Shown here in pieces: positions 62,401-64,000 of a DNA stretch of 64,000 nt. The translations under genes and the position numbers were made by a program. The stretch's first letter is position 1. Each line of letters starts with the position of its first letter. Under the pieces are notes generated by a model. It saw nothing but the letters and a program-made list of their open reading frames with translations, did no database searches and was not told the origin of the DNA. This DNA is from Hirundichthys speculiger (taxonomy: Eukaryota; Chordata; Actinopteri; Beloniformes; Exocoetidae), in assembly GCA_018398805.1 (NCBI GenBank), contig JAGFBZ010001895.1, positions 1,175,001 to 1,239,000 on the forward strand. The letters are read 5' to 3'.

Positions 62401-64000
62401 TTATGAGTTGGTTGTAACTTCAGAGACCCAAACATGTAATCTAGCACTTTTTTTTCTCATAGTATGTCAGATTTAATGTAGTTAAAATGCACTTTATCTT
62501 TGTATATAATTACATATAATTAGGATTAATTACATTTCTTTGGAGGCCTGGTCCTGATTTACTTTACAGCTCTGCTCTTAGAGAGGTGGAACTCAGCATC
62601 TCAACAGCACCCTCTTGTAGCAGCTTTTAAGATTAAGACAGAGCAAACTTGTCGACACATAAAAGGTATGAATGATTTCAGGTAATTTACTAAAAGTAGT
62701 GAGCAGCTGAGATCACATTTAGGGTGTCTCCATCAAAAACATGTTTATTTGTTTTTTTTTTCTTACTAATATGGAAAATTATGCAATATCTCACGCAAAA
62801 ACCAAAGACTCTAAAAAAAGCATATTCCTACAGCTCCTTAGATTTATCCAGTTTCTCTTTAAAAACACAGTTTAATGTGTTTCAGACACAAACCAGCACA
62901 TTTACCAGCACTGCATCTAGGTTTGACATGTGAAAAGGACTTTTACTTGTCGTTATGTATTTTTACAGTGTTTTCTTGGTACTTCAGCTTCAGGAAAAGA
63001 TCAGAATACTCCTTCCAACTGTGTACAGCTCACATCTTGTCCAAAATGAAAATATCACCACTTTCTTGAAGGATGCTATGCAGGCAGAAAACTAGAAAAG
63101 ATGACACCTGAGCAACATTGTTGTGATTCTAGTTTATATACTGGAAAAGTAAGGTTATAAAAACAGCAGTAACCGTGGGCCTGCTCATTGTCTACGGATG
63201 TATGTGGAGGCTTTGCTGTTGTCTGAATCACAGTCACGATGAGCTGCTGCTCTCAAAGCCCTGAGACACCTTTCCAAGCTGCCATCCACAACTCAGCTGA
63301 GCAGAAATATTTGGCCTGTTCTTGAAAACCTGAGTGAAACCTCTCTGGCTCCAAAAACCACATCCATATCGACTCATGAGCTCAACAACACAAAATCCTC
63401 AGGCAGCCTTTACCCAGAGGATGCTGGGCCGTAGCAGAGCGTGGGTTTCCTTTCTTTTTGAGATCTCCCAAATGCAACTCTTTGTTTGATGGTCTGGCTG
63501 CATACAGAGAAAGCTCTTACCAAAGTCACACGGACTAATGTCGCAAGAATGACTGGAGGGAGCAGAGCTAGAGCCAGTTTCAGAAGCATTGTTCTGTGTT
63601 TGTAATCGTGACAGAGTTAAAGGAGGTTTTGTTGGCTCTGCTGCAGGTCCTGCTGTCGCTGCTAGCGTGTGAACAGCCAACAGTCTCAGCTCAGAACGTG
63701 GAACAGATACATTGATCCATAGCACGAAATGAGCAGTTTCACAATAAAGGCTCACAACTTATGAAATTACAACACTTTTCTGGCTCTACAGTTGTTAGTT
63801 GTCAGTGTTTTGCATGACATGAAGCTGTGACAAAACTCATTCTGCACGACTGTAATGTGTTTTTGTCTTTTCTACTTGCAGGGAATGGTCAATGTTCACC
63901 ATCACATCACCATGTCACAATATTTACACCTTTATTGTGACTCTTCTACGTTTTGGACATGTGAGAATGTATATGATAGGAATTTTCTAGTGAGACTGGG

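Larger units (their letters stand above)
45213..64000 (-). other. ntn1 intron, open at window edge (at least 18.8 kb)
   Basis: No frame resembling the laminin N-terminal domain or signal peptide occurs up to 64000, so this is intron sequence upstream of the second-EGF exon. Notable contents are listed separately. Simple tracts: T runs near 45475-45530, 48447-48467 and 57428-57442; CA repeat 47879-47903; GAAA-rich 61040-61086; G run 61262-61280. An alternative internal promoter could exist but none is evident. Confidence 0.85.

Noticed and set aside
45213..64000. Search for the netrin laminin N-terminal exon
   Set aside because: No frame with the expected domain of roughly 1 kb; must lie outside the window.

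Overview
The window is eukaryotic, almost certainly a teleost fish. It is mostly AT-rich non-coding DNA with long mono- and dinucleotide runs, tRNA-derived SINEs, and hAT, Tc1/mariner and LINE remnants of kinds common in ray-finned fish. The one protein-coding gene I can support is netrin-1 on the minus strand. I infer a percomorph-type fish from the repeats. I cannot separate the ntn1a and ntn1b copies.

Gene layout (minus strand, read from high to low coordinates): five coding exons at 45212-45024, 38565-38416, 37291-37238, 35122-35048 and 25925-25606. All have GT-AG junctions and compatible phases (each intron falls after the first base of a codon). Together they give 261 codons plus a split Ala and a TAA stop. 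They encode the second and third laminin-type EGF repeats, a short linker and the whole C-terminal netrin (NTR/C345C) domain. The large first coding exon (laminin N-terminal domain and first EGF repeat) is absent and should lie beyond 64000. So 45213-64000 is intron, and 1 to about 23500 is downstream intergenic DNA with no recognisable gene.

Mobile elements fill much of the rest. Several hAT elements show target-site duplications: 12726-13286, 26365-27372, 21971-22183, 22814-23149 and, less cleanly, 30080-30838. There are two broken hAT transposase remnants (12944-13122 and 17759-18182), two Tc1/mariner-like remnants (6345-7285 and 20279-21100), a decayed LINE (9370-10930), four SINE copies, a TTAA-flanked MITE inside the likely ntn1 3' UTR, and a nested pair at 55723-56702 whose inner insertion can be dated against a related empty site at about 27130.

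Several GC-richer, low-repeat blocks in the introns (28400-29470, 35380-35680, 36120-36490, 53810-54240, 56940-57280) look unlike their surroundings and are candidate regulatory elements. I could not test their conservation. I found no RNA gene, CRISPR array, virus or clearly new system. The most interesting points are the shortened netrin-1 tail, the transposon-in-transposon archaeology and the candidate intronic regulatory blocks.
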